From Coprinopsis marcescibilis (lineage: Eukaryota > Basidiomycota > Agaricomycetes > Agaricales > Psathyrellaceae), in contig ML210162.1 of the NCBI GenBank assembly GCA_004369085.1, positions 1 to 64,000 on the forward strand: DNA of 64,000 bases, in the 5' to 3' direction. The notes beneath the pieces were generated by a model. The model ran no database searches. It saw nothing but the letters and a program-made list of their open reading frames with translations, and was not told the DNA's origin. Numbering within the stretch: position 1 is the first letter of the stretch; the number at the start of each line of letters is the position of its first letter. Both the position numbers and the translations under genes were made by a program. This document shows positions 47,375 to 57,976 of this stretch, piece by piece.

Positions 47375-50300
47375 TCAGGTGCTGAATGTTAGCACAACTT
47401 CTCGAATTTTCACTTTGACGCTCCTGTCTCCAGACCATTCGAAGCCGACCGCCTCCAACGATTCAGCAGGCGCAAGTTCCACTGTACGTTCTGACTTTAG
47501 CAACATTGTAACACCCAGGGGAAGAAACATACCTTGACCAAGATTGAAAGGGAACGTCTTGAACGGTTGCGATCCACCATGTCCTTGCCGAGGTGGTGCA
47601 CCGGGGTTAAAGAAGCTCACAAGGCTCGTTCCAACTTTCCACACCAGTACCTGACAATCTGCCAACGACAACGTCACCAGCCGTCTTCCATCTGGAGAGA
47701 AGCTGCATGCTGTCAATTGGTGTCTGTGGCCTTCGAGGACATATAGCCGGATGGCTGTCTTCAGGTCATACATCACCACAGCACCTTCATTGGTCCCCAC
47801 TGCCAATCGTTGCGATGTCATGTGGAAATCGACGGTTGGGTACCTTTTATATTCGTTAGGTGCGGTTGAAAGAATGGGAATGAGCTTGACGCACATCTTG
47901 ACGACGTAACCGATAATTTCAGTGGCAGCTCCCAGCACGGCCTCACGGTTTGCATTGGAATTAGGGTCCAGAGACTTGATGACTGCTTCCATCAAACGAG
48001 ACAAGTGTGGTTGCAGGATAATTGGCCGCTAGAGGTAGGGTTAAGTTAGAACATGCGGGACAGGAGACTGATGGATCCGACCTTTCTAATCAGGAAAGCA
48101 ATGATCTGCAAAACAGACCGCCGATGTTCCAAACTGGAAGGGTCAAGAACATCCAAGCACAATGTCGACATGAATAGCGCCGTGTTTTGAGAAGCAATGG
48201 AGAGCACTGCCGATCTAGCTTGTGCACCGACATTCTGGATGGAGATGGCTGCCTTACGGGTGGTGGTGGCGAGCATGAACAGTGAGCGCAAGATGTCGAG
48301 CGTATCGACATATTGCTGCCAGACATTGAAACCTTTGGAGCAAAGGTCAATGGCCAGGACTCGGTGGGTCGAGTTTTCGTCGTGGAAGTAAAGGGCCACA
48401 GATTTGGATATGTCAATCAGAGCACTAAAGCAACGTTAAAACCTGACTGTAGATGGCATTCTTGACTTACTTGACGGAGAGCAAACTGAACTTTTCAGCT
48501 GCAATGGCTCCACAAAGAAAGAGGGCGAGTGCAGTTCTAATGCTGTCATCCTCATTACCAGGTTGCAGAGAGGGTACTAGAGGTTCATCATCAGAACACA
48601 TAAAATAGTTCGATGAAGTGTGGGCTTACAATATGGCTGCCACTTTTCAGCGATGGCTATAACCTCTTGGTCGCTCAAGCGGGCCAGCGTCGCATCGAAT
48701 ACGATACGAATGGAGTGCCGCAGTTCGCCTGCAATGTGTTATGTGCATTCGTAGATGTAGAAACCAGAGACCGCCACTCACTGGTGGCATCGAACCACAT
48801 TCTCCCCAGAAACTCCAAGCTGGGTGGCACATATTTGGGACCTATGCAGGGGCCCAATGATGTAGTATAGAACGATATAACGGCACCAGCTGCCTCCGAC
48901 GATGCTAAATGGGAGTCAGTCCACCTGAGCAGGAGCCAGGTATAGGTTGAAATACCTTCAAACAGGCTGAGAGCTCTGAGGATGAATACGATCGCCAACA
49001 TTCGGGCAGCTGACAAGTTCCCTGAGATGCACCAAGCATCTTGTGGATTGGTTGTCTTGTATAGCGTCGTCGTAAATGCGCTGTCGGAAATATGGGTGGT
49101 GTCCGTTAACTCTGTATCCAGGAGAACAGGGCCGCTGGGCTCACCTCGACAGGCCAACACCAACCGCGGTCGGTTGAATATCCAATTTCCCAGTGCAAAT
49201 TGAATCGACGTCCTGACTCAAACCGGGCGTCAAGGATACAGAAAGAAGCATTCGCAGTCTATCAAAAGTGTGAAGAATGTCGCGAATCTCATCCTTGTTT
49301 GTACTGATCTTCTTGGTGGTCGCAATCGAATTCACGACAAACTTTTCCAGAGAAAATTTCAGAGTAGCGGCTGCGGTGGGATTAACATCTTATCGTTATC
49401 TTGTCAAGTATGCTGCACTTGCCAGAATCTCTTCCTGTAAACGCAGGTGCTACTGGGCTCCATTCCGAGCGAGACATGGTGGAGCTTGGTTCCAAGAAGC
49501 TAATGCGGTGTGAGCGAACGTGGACGAGGGGAAAGAAAAATCAATGAAGCATACACTGTTGACCAGTCGTCATGCCCAAGCAATTCTGCAGCTTTGTCTG
49601 ACGACATGGATCGTCGGAATTCTTTGGCTTGTACATCCCACAATCTTGCGAGGCTGTTCCCATATATTAACAAAAGGTTGTTTGCGCATAGACTCAAGCT
49701 CTTCAGAGGTGACGGTGACCCCGGAATGGTGTAGAGGCTAAGGATAAGAATGTCAGAAAAGCATGGAAACGTCATAGATGGGATCTCACAATTGAAACCC
49801 ATCAACCACGATAACACCAATGGTGCCATCTGCGGATACGCATAGTACGCATCCATGCAAAAGACCCCCTGCCTCCTCTTCAAAATCAACGACCTGAACA
49901 AGAGGAACACAGAATGCTATCCACCGAGCGCAGAGCTCAAAGTTACTGTGAGGTGAATTTAGCATCTACAGATGTCGCTATCACGCACGACGTACGTCAT
50001 ATTCCAGAATGCTATTGACCCATCATCGATGCCACCAACAATGTATCTTTCCCTTGTCCTTGAATTTTGAACTAAGCGCAGACCAATTACGCTCCCATGA
50101 AGAGGTGGGTTGGACGTCTTTGATGCACCAGAAGAAGCTAGGAGGGACGCTGATTTGTTGAGAATCATATGCTCCAAGGAGAACTGTCGCAAACGACCGT
50201 CCGCTTATGATGTGCGTCAGCATTCTGGCAGATCAAATATATGCATGGCCTACAGTAGCCCTGAATGACGAGCTCCAGTTCGATAGGGAGATTCGCAGTC

Positions 50301-52455
50301 TGTACCACAGGTTGAACAGTCTCGTCTTGCACAGTTGACTGCCAAAGTATTGTGTCGGGACCCTCGTTCTCCGGCCTAATTCTGCATGATACGAGCTTCC
50401 GTCGCCCACTCGTGACGTCCCGCTGGATAAAGAGTCTATCACCAGATGAAGTGAAAGACCCCGCTTCGTACCGTCCAGTTGGAACGACTCTGACAAGGTC
50501 GGGACTGTATAAAACTAGTCAGGAGCCTAGTGGCATCGTCATGAAATCAAAGGCTTACTGTTGATGATTCCCCTCCTCAGACGAGGTGAATTTGACCCAT
50601 TCATTATCTGAGCTGACATTGCGGAGTCTGTGGATCTCCATCCTGTCCTGTAGGTACTGAGTCTGTGCATGTCGGACAAAATCATTAATACTTACATTGA
50701 AACAGAGGACAAAGATATTATCATCGATCCAGATGGCGTCTTCCAAATGATTGACTGGGCTTTGATAAAGAATGCGCAGCGTGCTTGCCTGGTAGATAAA
50801 GACCTATGAAGAGTTCATGTAATGATCGTGCTCTGAATGTTTCGCGGACAACTTACAGACATCTCCCGGTGAGCCCATACGATACCATACAATTTGCCCT
50901 CGATATGGCGCGTCACAAGTCCGGATACAGTGGAGTCCCCAATAACAAGCCCGACATCCTCAGGTTCATGGCAAAGTATCTTTTTCTGAGGTTGGACAGT
51001 ATGTGGATGATCCTGCTTTTCCGGGTCCGATCGAGAAACCATAGCTCGCAACGTTTTTTGCAACGCGAGATGTCCACTTTGCTCAGGTTCTGCTGTGGGC
51101 GTGGACGATGGGGCATGCAGAGGAGTCGGAGCCCCGAGCTGAAGCTTGCTAATGAGAAGGTGTCCTGCTGTGTTGATGGAGTAGAATGCCGATGAACCTA
51201 TGAGTATAATTTAGTCTCAAAAGGCTCCAAGGTACCTTGGAAACGAACCATCTAAATCCTGGTATATACCAAGTCCGCTTGCAGGGCCAGCAGATTCCCA
51301 CTGTCCAAGTCGTTCCAACTTGACGTCGTCAGGACCCACTGTGAATTTGAAAATAGAAGTTCGAGACTTTTCGCTAGACGCTTCTTCCAGATCCGGTGTA
51401 GCAGCCGATGTATTTGAATCCGTTGACGCGGTGATGAAAAGTAGAACCGACTTCGTAGCATGTCAAAATATGCAAGGCAAACTCAAAGTATGTGCACTGA
51501 CCTCGTCGACTACGCTAACGTTCAAGGAGCACCAGTTCCACGTTTCACGGGACATCTGAGTGTCAGACTCCTCTGGGACCGATACAGATACCAAACATCG
51601 ACCATCTTGTAGCGAATACACGCTCAAATCGCCTGGCTGGTGCAACACTACAACGTACTTGCTTCCGTCCAACACTTCAACAGCTCTGACAGCATGACCA
51701 AGTCCCGCGCAGTCTGGGATGATGTGATAGCTGAGGGAGAAAGTGGATGTCGACGCAGCGGACTGCTCCAATGGGGATCCAGGAGTCGAGAACGAGCGAG
51801 AAGTATGTTCTGGTGAGTTTGTCCTTGATAGGAGTGACCTTGGTGGGCTCTTCCGCTTCGAGGTTATTGATAGAGATTCGGCAATAGAGGGAACTGGTGA
51901 AACAGTCAACGACACAGCGTCATGGCCTGTCTGCTTTTCCTTCGGGTTCCTTCCTTGCAAGATGTCTTTCAACTTGTCCGGCTCGTCGTCAAAGTCCACA
52001 TAATTTCTCGGTGCTTCAACCTTTTCAGCTGTAACTCCAGAGACGGCTCTGGGTCGTGTAGGAGATAAAACGAAGGAAGCTGATGATGCGGTTGGAGACC
52101 CTGGGGCAGCCGCTCGTGGTGCTACGATTGGTAGAGGACTTCTAGGCCTCTTCTTGCGCTCTCGAGAAGATAGTTGGGGTGTAGGGGCTACTTCTGTATG
52201 CTGGAATACGTACAACGTTCCGTCTTCACAGCCTACGACTACTCCACGGTCGCGGTGTTCATCGAGAGCTTCCCAATATTGAACGGTAGTCGGCTGAGCA
52301 TCATGAAAGCTCTGTTCGATGATATGCGACCGCTGTGGATAATCTGGTTGCTGGCGGTGCAGTACTGAGGTATTCGGAAAGGTAAACGGAGCCGTAAACA
52401 TTCGATCCTTGTCCTGTACTCTTGCTGGTCTATTCCGAAGGGTCAGAATGTCCAA
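47375..52455 (-). CDS. WD40 protein of the WDR7/Rabconnectin-3 beta type
   Basis: Large beta-propeller scaffold; animal WDR7 with DMXL forms Rabconnectin-3, which promotes V-ATPase assembly. Many exons. The N-terminal part has RGVVVGCEDGTLYVFQH, a Ser/Pro-rich linker, then VRAVEVLDGSKYVVVLHQPG and LSVYSLQDGRCLVSVSVPEE. The C-terminal exons read MEAVIKSLDPNSNANREAVL, YPTVDFHMTSQRLAVGTNEG, AVVMYDLKTAIRLYVLEGHR and LTACSFSPDGRRLVTLSLAD, then QVLVWKVG and a final EAVGFEWSGDRSVKVKIREV. The block from SLDPNS to VWKVG is the family's most conserved part. The true N-terminus is unclear: the first ATG in this frame is MFTAPFTF (about 52400), and an upstream exon reading MSQEA near 52521 could be spliced on. 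Central exons are small and were only partly followed. Confidence 0.82.
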
Positions 52456-53480
52456 GGAAGGTGACAGTACAGCACACTGCTCGCACCAAATGCAATTATG
52501 CTATCAAACAGCTTCCTGACTCATGGACTGTGATAGGACAAAAGGATGATTATGACAGTCGCCACCAGCCACCAGTGACTTTCGGAATGAGGAACTATGG
52601 CGTTGGCGTCGTTCAAGGTGAATGAGTGATGATGTTATCCGGCGTTCTTGGCCCCGCATACCCGCACCCTGGGAAACTTCTACAGCGTCCATCATACGCA
52701 CCGTGACATCATTCGACTTGACTCTGACTTAGACGCCCATATGACAGGCTTGACCACCACTTCTTGGCGACGCTGGACCCAGGAATCACCTTCGATGTGC
52801 TATCTTAGGGCTCTGTGGGGCCTTACCTTTCGTTTAGGTACGTGTTTTGGTCACCCATCACCGCAGTTACCCTCAGTGACACTGACAACGGGCTCAAAGA
52901 CCGCTACCGCAGCAGTAGCCACAGTGGGCCCAAGCCACAAACCTCGAGATGCAAGCCGACCTTTTAAACCTTTTTCTTATCTTGACGCCAGGTGAGATCC
53001 GAATTGACCTCCTTGGATCAGCTAAGGTGTAATTCCTACCGGATTCCGAAGCTGAATAAAGTTAACACATATAGATCAAAAGGCAGTGTTTCTCGATCCA
53101 CTTTTGATCTCCACAGCAGTTCGTAATCACTCTGAATCCATTTTAGTCAAGGTTTGGATGATTTTAGCGTCCAACATTGCCTTCCCTCGTGTCCAGGCTT
53201 TTGCGTTTTCCCGGTGTTCAGGAGTCCTACTGTCAAACCAATGCCTGTGCTATGCAATGTGTCTGTCAATTGTAATGAATTGGCGCGCACAGGTGACATG
53301 GTAGATAATGCAGGTGCAGGATCGTCACACACAAATAGAGTTCCAGCAGGTAGGGCGCCGCTTTATTGAATCAGCCTTCATGTCGTGCTCATGACCGCTC
53401 CGCATCAGTACTATTGGTTCTCATCATTGTTTCCGGTTACGTTCTGGCTCTTTGGGACCGCTGGAGAAGATTAAGGTCAT
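52456..53480. other. about 1 kb without a supported gene
   Basis: 5' flank of the WD40 gene and further non-coding sequence. Short frames on both strands; nothing recognised. Confidence 0.45.
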
Positions 53481-53965
53481 CTGAACAGCAGCCAGTCGTG
53501 CAACGTGAAGGTGACGTTCTCCTGCTTGTCAAATGTGAGATTGTCGCTGACTGCCGTGCAAGACACTGTGCCAGGATATGGAACTGTGGCCCCAATTCTC
53601 GAACTTCCATCAAATAGACAGGTATCGAAACCGACTCAGAATATTCACTACGCAGGTAACCTTTTGCATTACTCCGGAGAATTAATTCTAATTTCACGTC
53701 AAATGACACAGTTAAGGTACCCTCTTCATCGGGTGAAGGTCGATCGGGAGATTCGCCAAATGGAAGGACCACGCAGCTGTGAATTAACCACCTCGAAATG
53801 GTTACATTGGTTGCACTTCGTCCCGATACCTATTTTCGTGGACCTGAAACAGGTGTATCGGAGTTTATACCTGAGCAAGTATTTGAATGGAGAAAAGGAA
53901 GCCTCAAGCAGTTGTACACGGTCAAGATCACAGCGCCAATGTCGGTAACTGTATTCCGAACCTGA
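53481..53965 (+). pseudogene. possible broken gene fragment, unknown family
   Basis: On the plus strand a frame reads CNVKVTFSCLSNVRLSLTAV and continues to ELPSNRQVSKPTQNIHYA. A clean 56-nt intron (53656-53711) joins it to VKVPSSSGEGRSGDSPNGRT. A TGA at 53780 stops it. The same frame then stays open to 53963 (EMVTLVALRPDTYFRGPETG, FEWRKGSLKQLYTVKITAPM), with protein-like composition. The overlapping minus strand is also open for 111 codons (53437-53772), so the strand is not certain. No start codon or family was identified. Confidence 0.3.
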
Positions 53966-54108
53966 AAGCTGTAAAGTTGTGCGCGGCACTGGCTGTATAA
54001 AGTGTTTTTGCTATGGAACTTCATTCTTTGGCCGTCCCTCGATACCAGTCCCTTTCCTAGATTTTCTGAGTCTCTGTCGTTTCACTTAGGTTCCTCTCTG
54101 TCCGTGTG

Positions 54109-54636
54109 ATGCCCGCTATATTCCCCCGACAAGATCACAAATCCTCTGCCTCAATCCCTGAGCTCTTATTTACTAGTTGGTGTTTTGTTTCTGCATGCTC
54201 TCCCCCAGTTTTGACACGTGCTTCAGTATCGGTCTTTCTGCTGTTGGCCTTGACTGTTGGATTCATCCTGTACAAGTCTATACAAAGGTTCCGGTGCCGT
54301 AATCAAGCAAGCAGAGAATGGACTTCGACGCGCTCATGGGACCTTTCGCCTCTTCGTCCCAGAGCTCGTTTGGAGCCCGCCATCGTCGGAGTCTGGATGT
54401 CAAACGATGTTGATCCTAAGTTCATACATAGGATTCCATATACCGAGTCTATTCAAGCGTCTCTGAGCAGACTGGTTGATCAGGAAGGATACATATATGG
54501 TACGTCTCCCAGTCATCTGTTCTCGGTTGAATCGGTATCCGACGTGTTGTACAGTGATCGCTGAGCCCATTGGCAACTTCGGTGATGAGAAGCTGGACTT
54601 GCATGTACAGCCGGCAGGTCCGGTCGCCGCTGGTTA
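54109..54636 (+). CDS. small membrane protein of unknown function
   Basis: Not recognised. ATG at 54109 opens MPAIFPRQDHKSSASIPELL. A hydrophobic helix VSVFLLLALTVGFILYK is followed by basic residues (QRFRCRNQASR) and then a polar domain with RARLEPAIVGVWMSNDVDPK and SLSRLVDQEGYIY. A 53-nt intron joins this to VIAEPIGNFGDEKLDLHVQP and a stop at 54634. The splice and the single helix with positive-inside flank make a real gene plausible, but no homologue comes to mind. A pyrimidine-rich stretch at about 54178-54210 could be a short intron upstream of the helix. Confidence 0.5.
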
Positions 54637-55541
54637 ACTCAGAATCTCAACTTGGGTTCCCCTCATGCTATTGCGAATCGGTTCAACACCCTACTCAGCC
54701 TTGTAAAACGGTCATTTTCCTAGTGGCAGATTCAGAGCGCTCGATTCGTCGATTTTACTCCCTCCTTCCCATCTGCCCCTTGTATGTATTACTCCTCCCA
54801 TCTGTCGGAGTTGACCTCTGTTTCCTATATTCTGGCCTCTGTCCTGTGTTTGATGTCTCCACTGTCCTGCCCCCCCTTTCTCTGCCTCGGTTGCTTCCCA
54901 AAAGCCCTCCGAGTTCATGATATGACTTTGCACACGTACCAATGATATATTTGTGAACAATGGAAGAATTCACATCTATGGTCGTAAAGTCAAATGATGG
55001 ACGCGCCAGGGCACCTATTCGTTCGAGCATGTATTTCTTGTATCTATAGCGTACCAAATTCCTTTTTGACAGTCCCACCTGGTCTCACTGGATAGCGCCT
55101 AAAAGCACCGAGAGTATATTTAAGCGCCGGTGATGACGCATTTTTGGGGCCGATGACCGGGACTGCCGGGATTAGACGGGCCGAATTGATGTGTTGGGGC
55201 AACGTAGCGGTTTGCTCTTGCCAGTCTGTTTGCTGGTTCCAATGCCATGAAGAGCGTCGCAATACCGACGCACGTCGTCGTCCTATTCAAGAGACTCGTC
55301 AACGTCGTGTCTACACTCTCTATATCCCACCATTATCTCAGCCCCAACGACGATGTATGCTCAGCTTCCAAGCTCCATGCGAAATCTCTGGCGAAGGCGG
55401 AGCTGAGCCGCTTGCAGACAAGTCAGTTTCCGCGACCTGAGGGTGACCAGTGGGCATCTTGGCTCAAAAATTGTCGGGCAGAGTCGATGGTTAGGTTTCA
55501 GCTACAATGGGAGATGCTCAAGGCTGGTTGGAGCTCGAAGA
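54637..55541. other. about 0.9 kb upstream of the lipase gene
   Basis: Pyrimidine-rich leader-like sequence and an open plus-strand frame at 55247-55500 (MKSVAIPTHVVVLFKRLVNV) that could be an upstream exon of the lipase or a uORF. No splice was found that joins it. Confidence 0.4.
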
Positions 55542-57667
55542 ATGTCACCGGGAAAGGCATGTCTGCAAATTCGATATGTTCGTGGGCTTGTCTCATCAGA
55601 TTCATCGATAGATTCCAGCATTTCAAGTCCCTGGTGGTCGTCGATGTTCTCGTCGGCGGCGCAGATGCCAATATCCCCTTTACCAACCCCTCAAGAACCA
55701 CCGCCCAGGCGCGAGCGCATACCCGACCCGCCGGCGATGGCCAAGCACCAGGACCCCCCGGATCTAATTCACAAACTCATTGCGAACCCAGCATTGTATG
55801 ATCCGCTGCGAGTTCCACGATACCCCATTGCGTTATGTCATGGTATTGTGTATTCGCATTTCTCGACGTGGATTCCATTTAAACTCTTCCAGGCCTTTAT
55901 GGGTTCGACGCGAGAGGTCCGACGTCGTTCCCTAGTATGAGGATGCATTATTGGGCCAACGTCTTGCACATACTTCGAGGGGTGATAGGGGCAGAAGTGA
56001 TAGTGACCTCAGTTCCTGGGTTCGATTCTCCCGCATGATGCTCAGAATCCATCTCAATGTGTTAATTCAACAGAACCGGGAACATCTCTTCGCGGTCAGT
56101 TCGCCTCGACGAACAGCTGCAAACCAAGGCCAAAGGTCGCGGCGTCAACCTGTTGGCTCATTCCATGGGTGGCTTGGATTGCAGACATCTCATTACTCAC
56201 ATCAAACCCTCAGAGTATGCGCCCCTCTCGCTCACAACAATCGCCACACCGCATCGCGGGAGCCCTTTCATGGACTGGTGCATGGTAAGCTATGCTGACC
56301 GGTCTCAATAACTGGGTCTTGAACAATATCGCTTCACAGGACACCATTGGCATCGGGAAACTACGAGAACACGAGTATCAGCTTCTTCAGGCGCGATCTA
56401 GACGCAATCTTTCCGACGAATACCCTCCACCACCAGAACCTATGGCTTCGACGCGTGCCGAAGGGGACTCTAGGACGCAAAGCGCCTCTTCCTTCAACTT
56501 TGCCTCACTCCCATCGTCATTCACCACGCTCCTGTTGTCTGTCGTTGATTCGCCGGCCTACGCAAATCTGACTTCTGCATACCTCAACGACGTATTCAAC
56601 CCAGCAACTCCAGATGACCCGAACGTCAAATACTGGAGTGTGGCGGGTCGGGTACCCGCCGTCAATATTTGGCATCCATTCTGGTTTACCAAGATGATTG
56701 TCGACTCTGCAGAAGAGAAGCTTCGGGTGGAATGTATGAAGCAGTACATGGAGAAACATGCTGGATCGCAGACTTCCAACCCCCAGCAGGTACCCCTCTG
56801 GGCCGATCCGCGAGAGTGGGGTAATGATGGCCTGGTCACAGTTCAGAGTGCTAAATGGGGCGAGTTCCTAGGTGTTCTAGATGGCTGTGATCGTAAGTTT
56901 ACTTCCGTCAGATCATTCTTTCGCCACCATGCTGACATTGAGCTTGATTCAATTAAGATTGGGAAATGCGAGGTGCCCGTGGCATTGAATTCGGTGTCGA
57001 CCTGCCAGCGCTACCAGCCATCGGTCTTGGTGTCAGCATTCCCGGCGTTGGATCGAAAGCACCAGCACTGTCGCCCAAGGCCGAGGCGTCTTACGTGAAG
57101 GAATGGGGACGGTTCCTCTCCGGATGGACGCGAGATACCAAGTTGCCTTCTATTGGTTCGACTTGGAAATCGGAGAAAGAGTCTTCGCCTGAACCATCGA
57201 AAGAACAGGAAGCGAGTATGGAACAGCGACAGAGCGAGTTTGCCAAAGGAGACCAAGTCGTTCGGGCCTCCACCGAGAAACTTTCTGTTGTGCTTGACTG
57301 GCTCGTAGAGCAGATCCCTACTCCCCAACTCTTAGCCGGTGCTGGTAGCCTCTTGTCATCCAACTCAAATAGCGACAAGCAGTCAGACGGTGCTTTGAAG
57401 GCTAAACATTTGGACTCGGAGCTGACCGAGGCCTCCCCTAAAGCTCCCTCCTCGTCTCCTGCAACCACCGCCGGCTCCAATGATTTACGACATATCCCCC
57501 CAGTGATGCACTCTTCCGAACCCAAGACTCGCGCGCTTGACGCGGAAGTGCAGAAGCTGACAGAACGGGAGAGAAAGCATTGGAGAAAGAACGAGCTCGA
57601 GTCGAAAGCTGATCTCGAACGATTTTATGTCGCCTTGTCTCGCAAGATGTGGGACGAAGGTCTGTAA
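55542..57667 (+). CDS. TGL2-like mitochondrial-type lipase
   Basis: Alpha/beta-hydrolase related to yeast Tgl2 triacylglycerol lipase. Five exons (55542-55842, 55893-56019, 56074-56284, 56340-56892, 56958-57667) join to 1902 nt, 633 residues, without a stop. Seen: RVPRYPIALCHGLYGFDARG (oxyanion region), nucleophile elbow AHSMGGLDCRHLITHI, TTIATPHRGSPFMDWCM, and the catalytic His in CDHWEMRGARGIEFGVDL. The start chosen, MSPGKACLQIRYVRGLVSSD, is basic and acid-poor like a mitochondrial presequence. After the fold there is an unusual C-terminal extension of about 200 residues, Ser/Pro-rich, ending in a charged helix (LTERERKHWRKNELESKADL). The 3' end is 309 bp from the start of an NLR gene on the same strand. 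Confidence 0.92.
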
Positions 57668-57976
57668 TCTAGTGCTGTATATTAATTGCCGACGATTGTA
57701 TTATACGTATTTGATTCATACTCTACTCGCTATCACGACGTTTTCCTTTCAGTTCCAGTTCACTGACTCGGAAGCTTTTCGTTTAGCACATTCCTTGGCG
57801 AAATTTGATCAGATCGTGAACTGAGCGACGCCGCTGCCTACAAGTTCGTAACCCCCAGCCAGGTTAAAGCTGAGAACTCAGAGCATGTACTGCAAGTGTG
57901 CTTGGTGTAATATCAACCACTAATATCTCCCCCCCCCTTGATTGGTTGTTCTAGAGGGGGCTCCTGTCAGTCCGAG
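57668..57976. other. spacer between lipase and NLR gene
   Basis: 309 bp with the lipase 3' end and NLR promoter/leader. A run of nine C lies at 57929-57937. Nothing else seen. Confidence 0.5.

Noticed and set aside
56014..56034. tRNA-like B box (GGTTCGATTC)
   Set aside because: It spans the exon 2/intron boundary of the lipase gene and has no surrounding cloverleaf.
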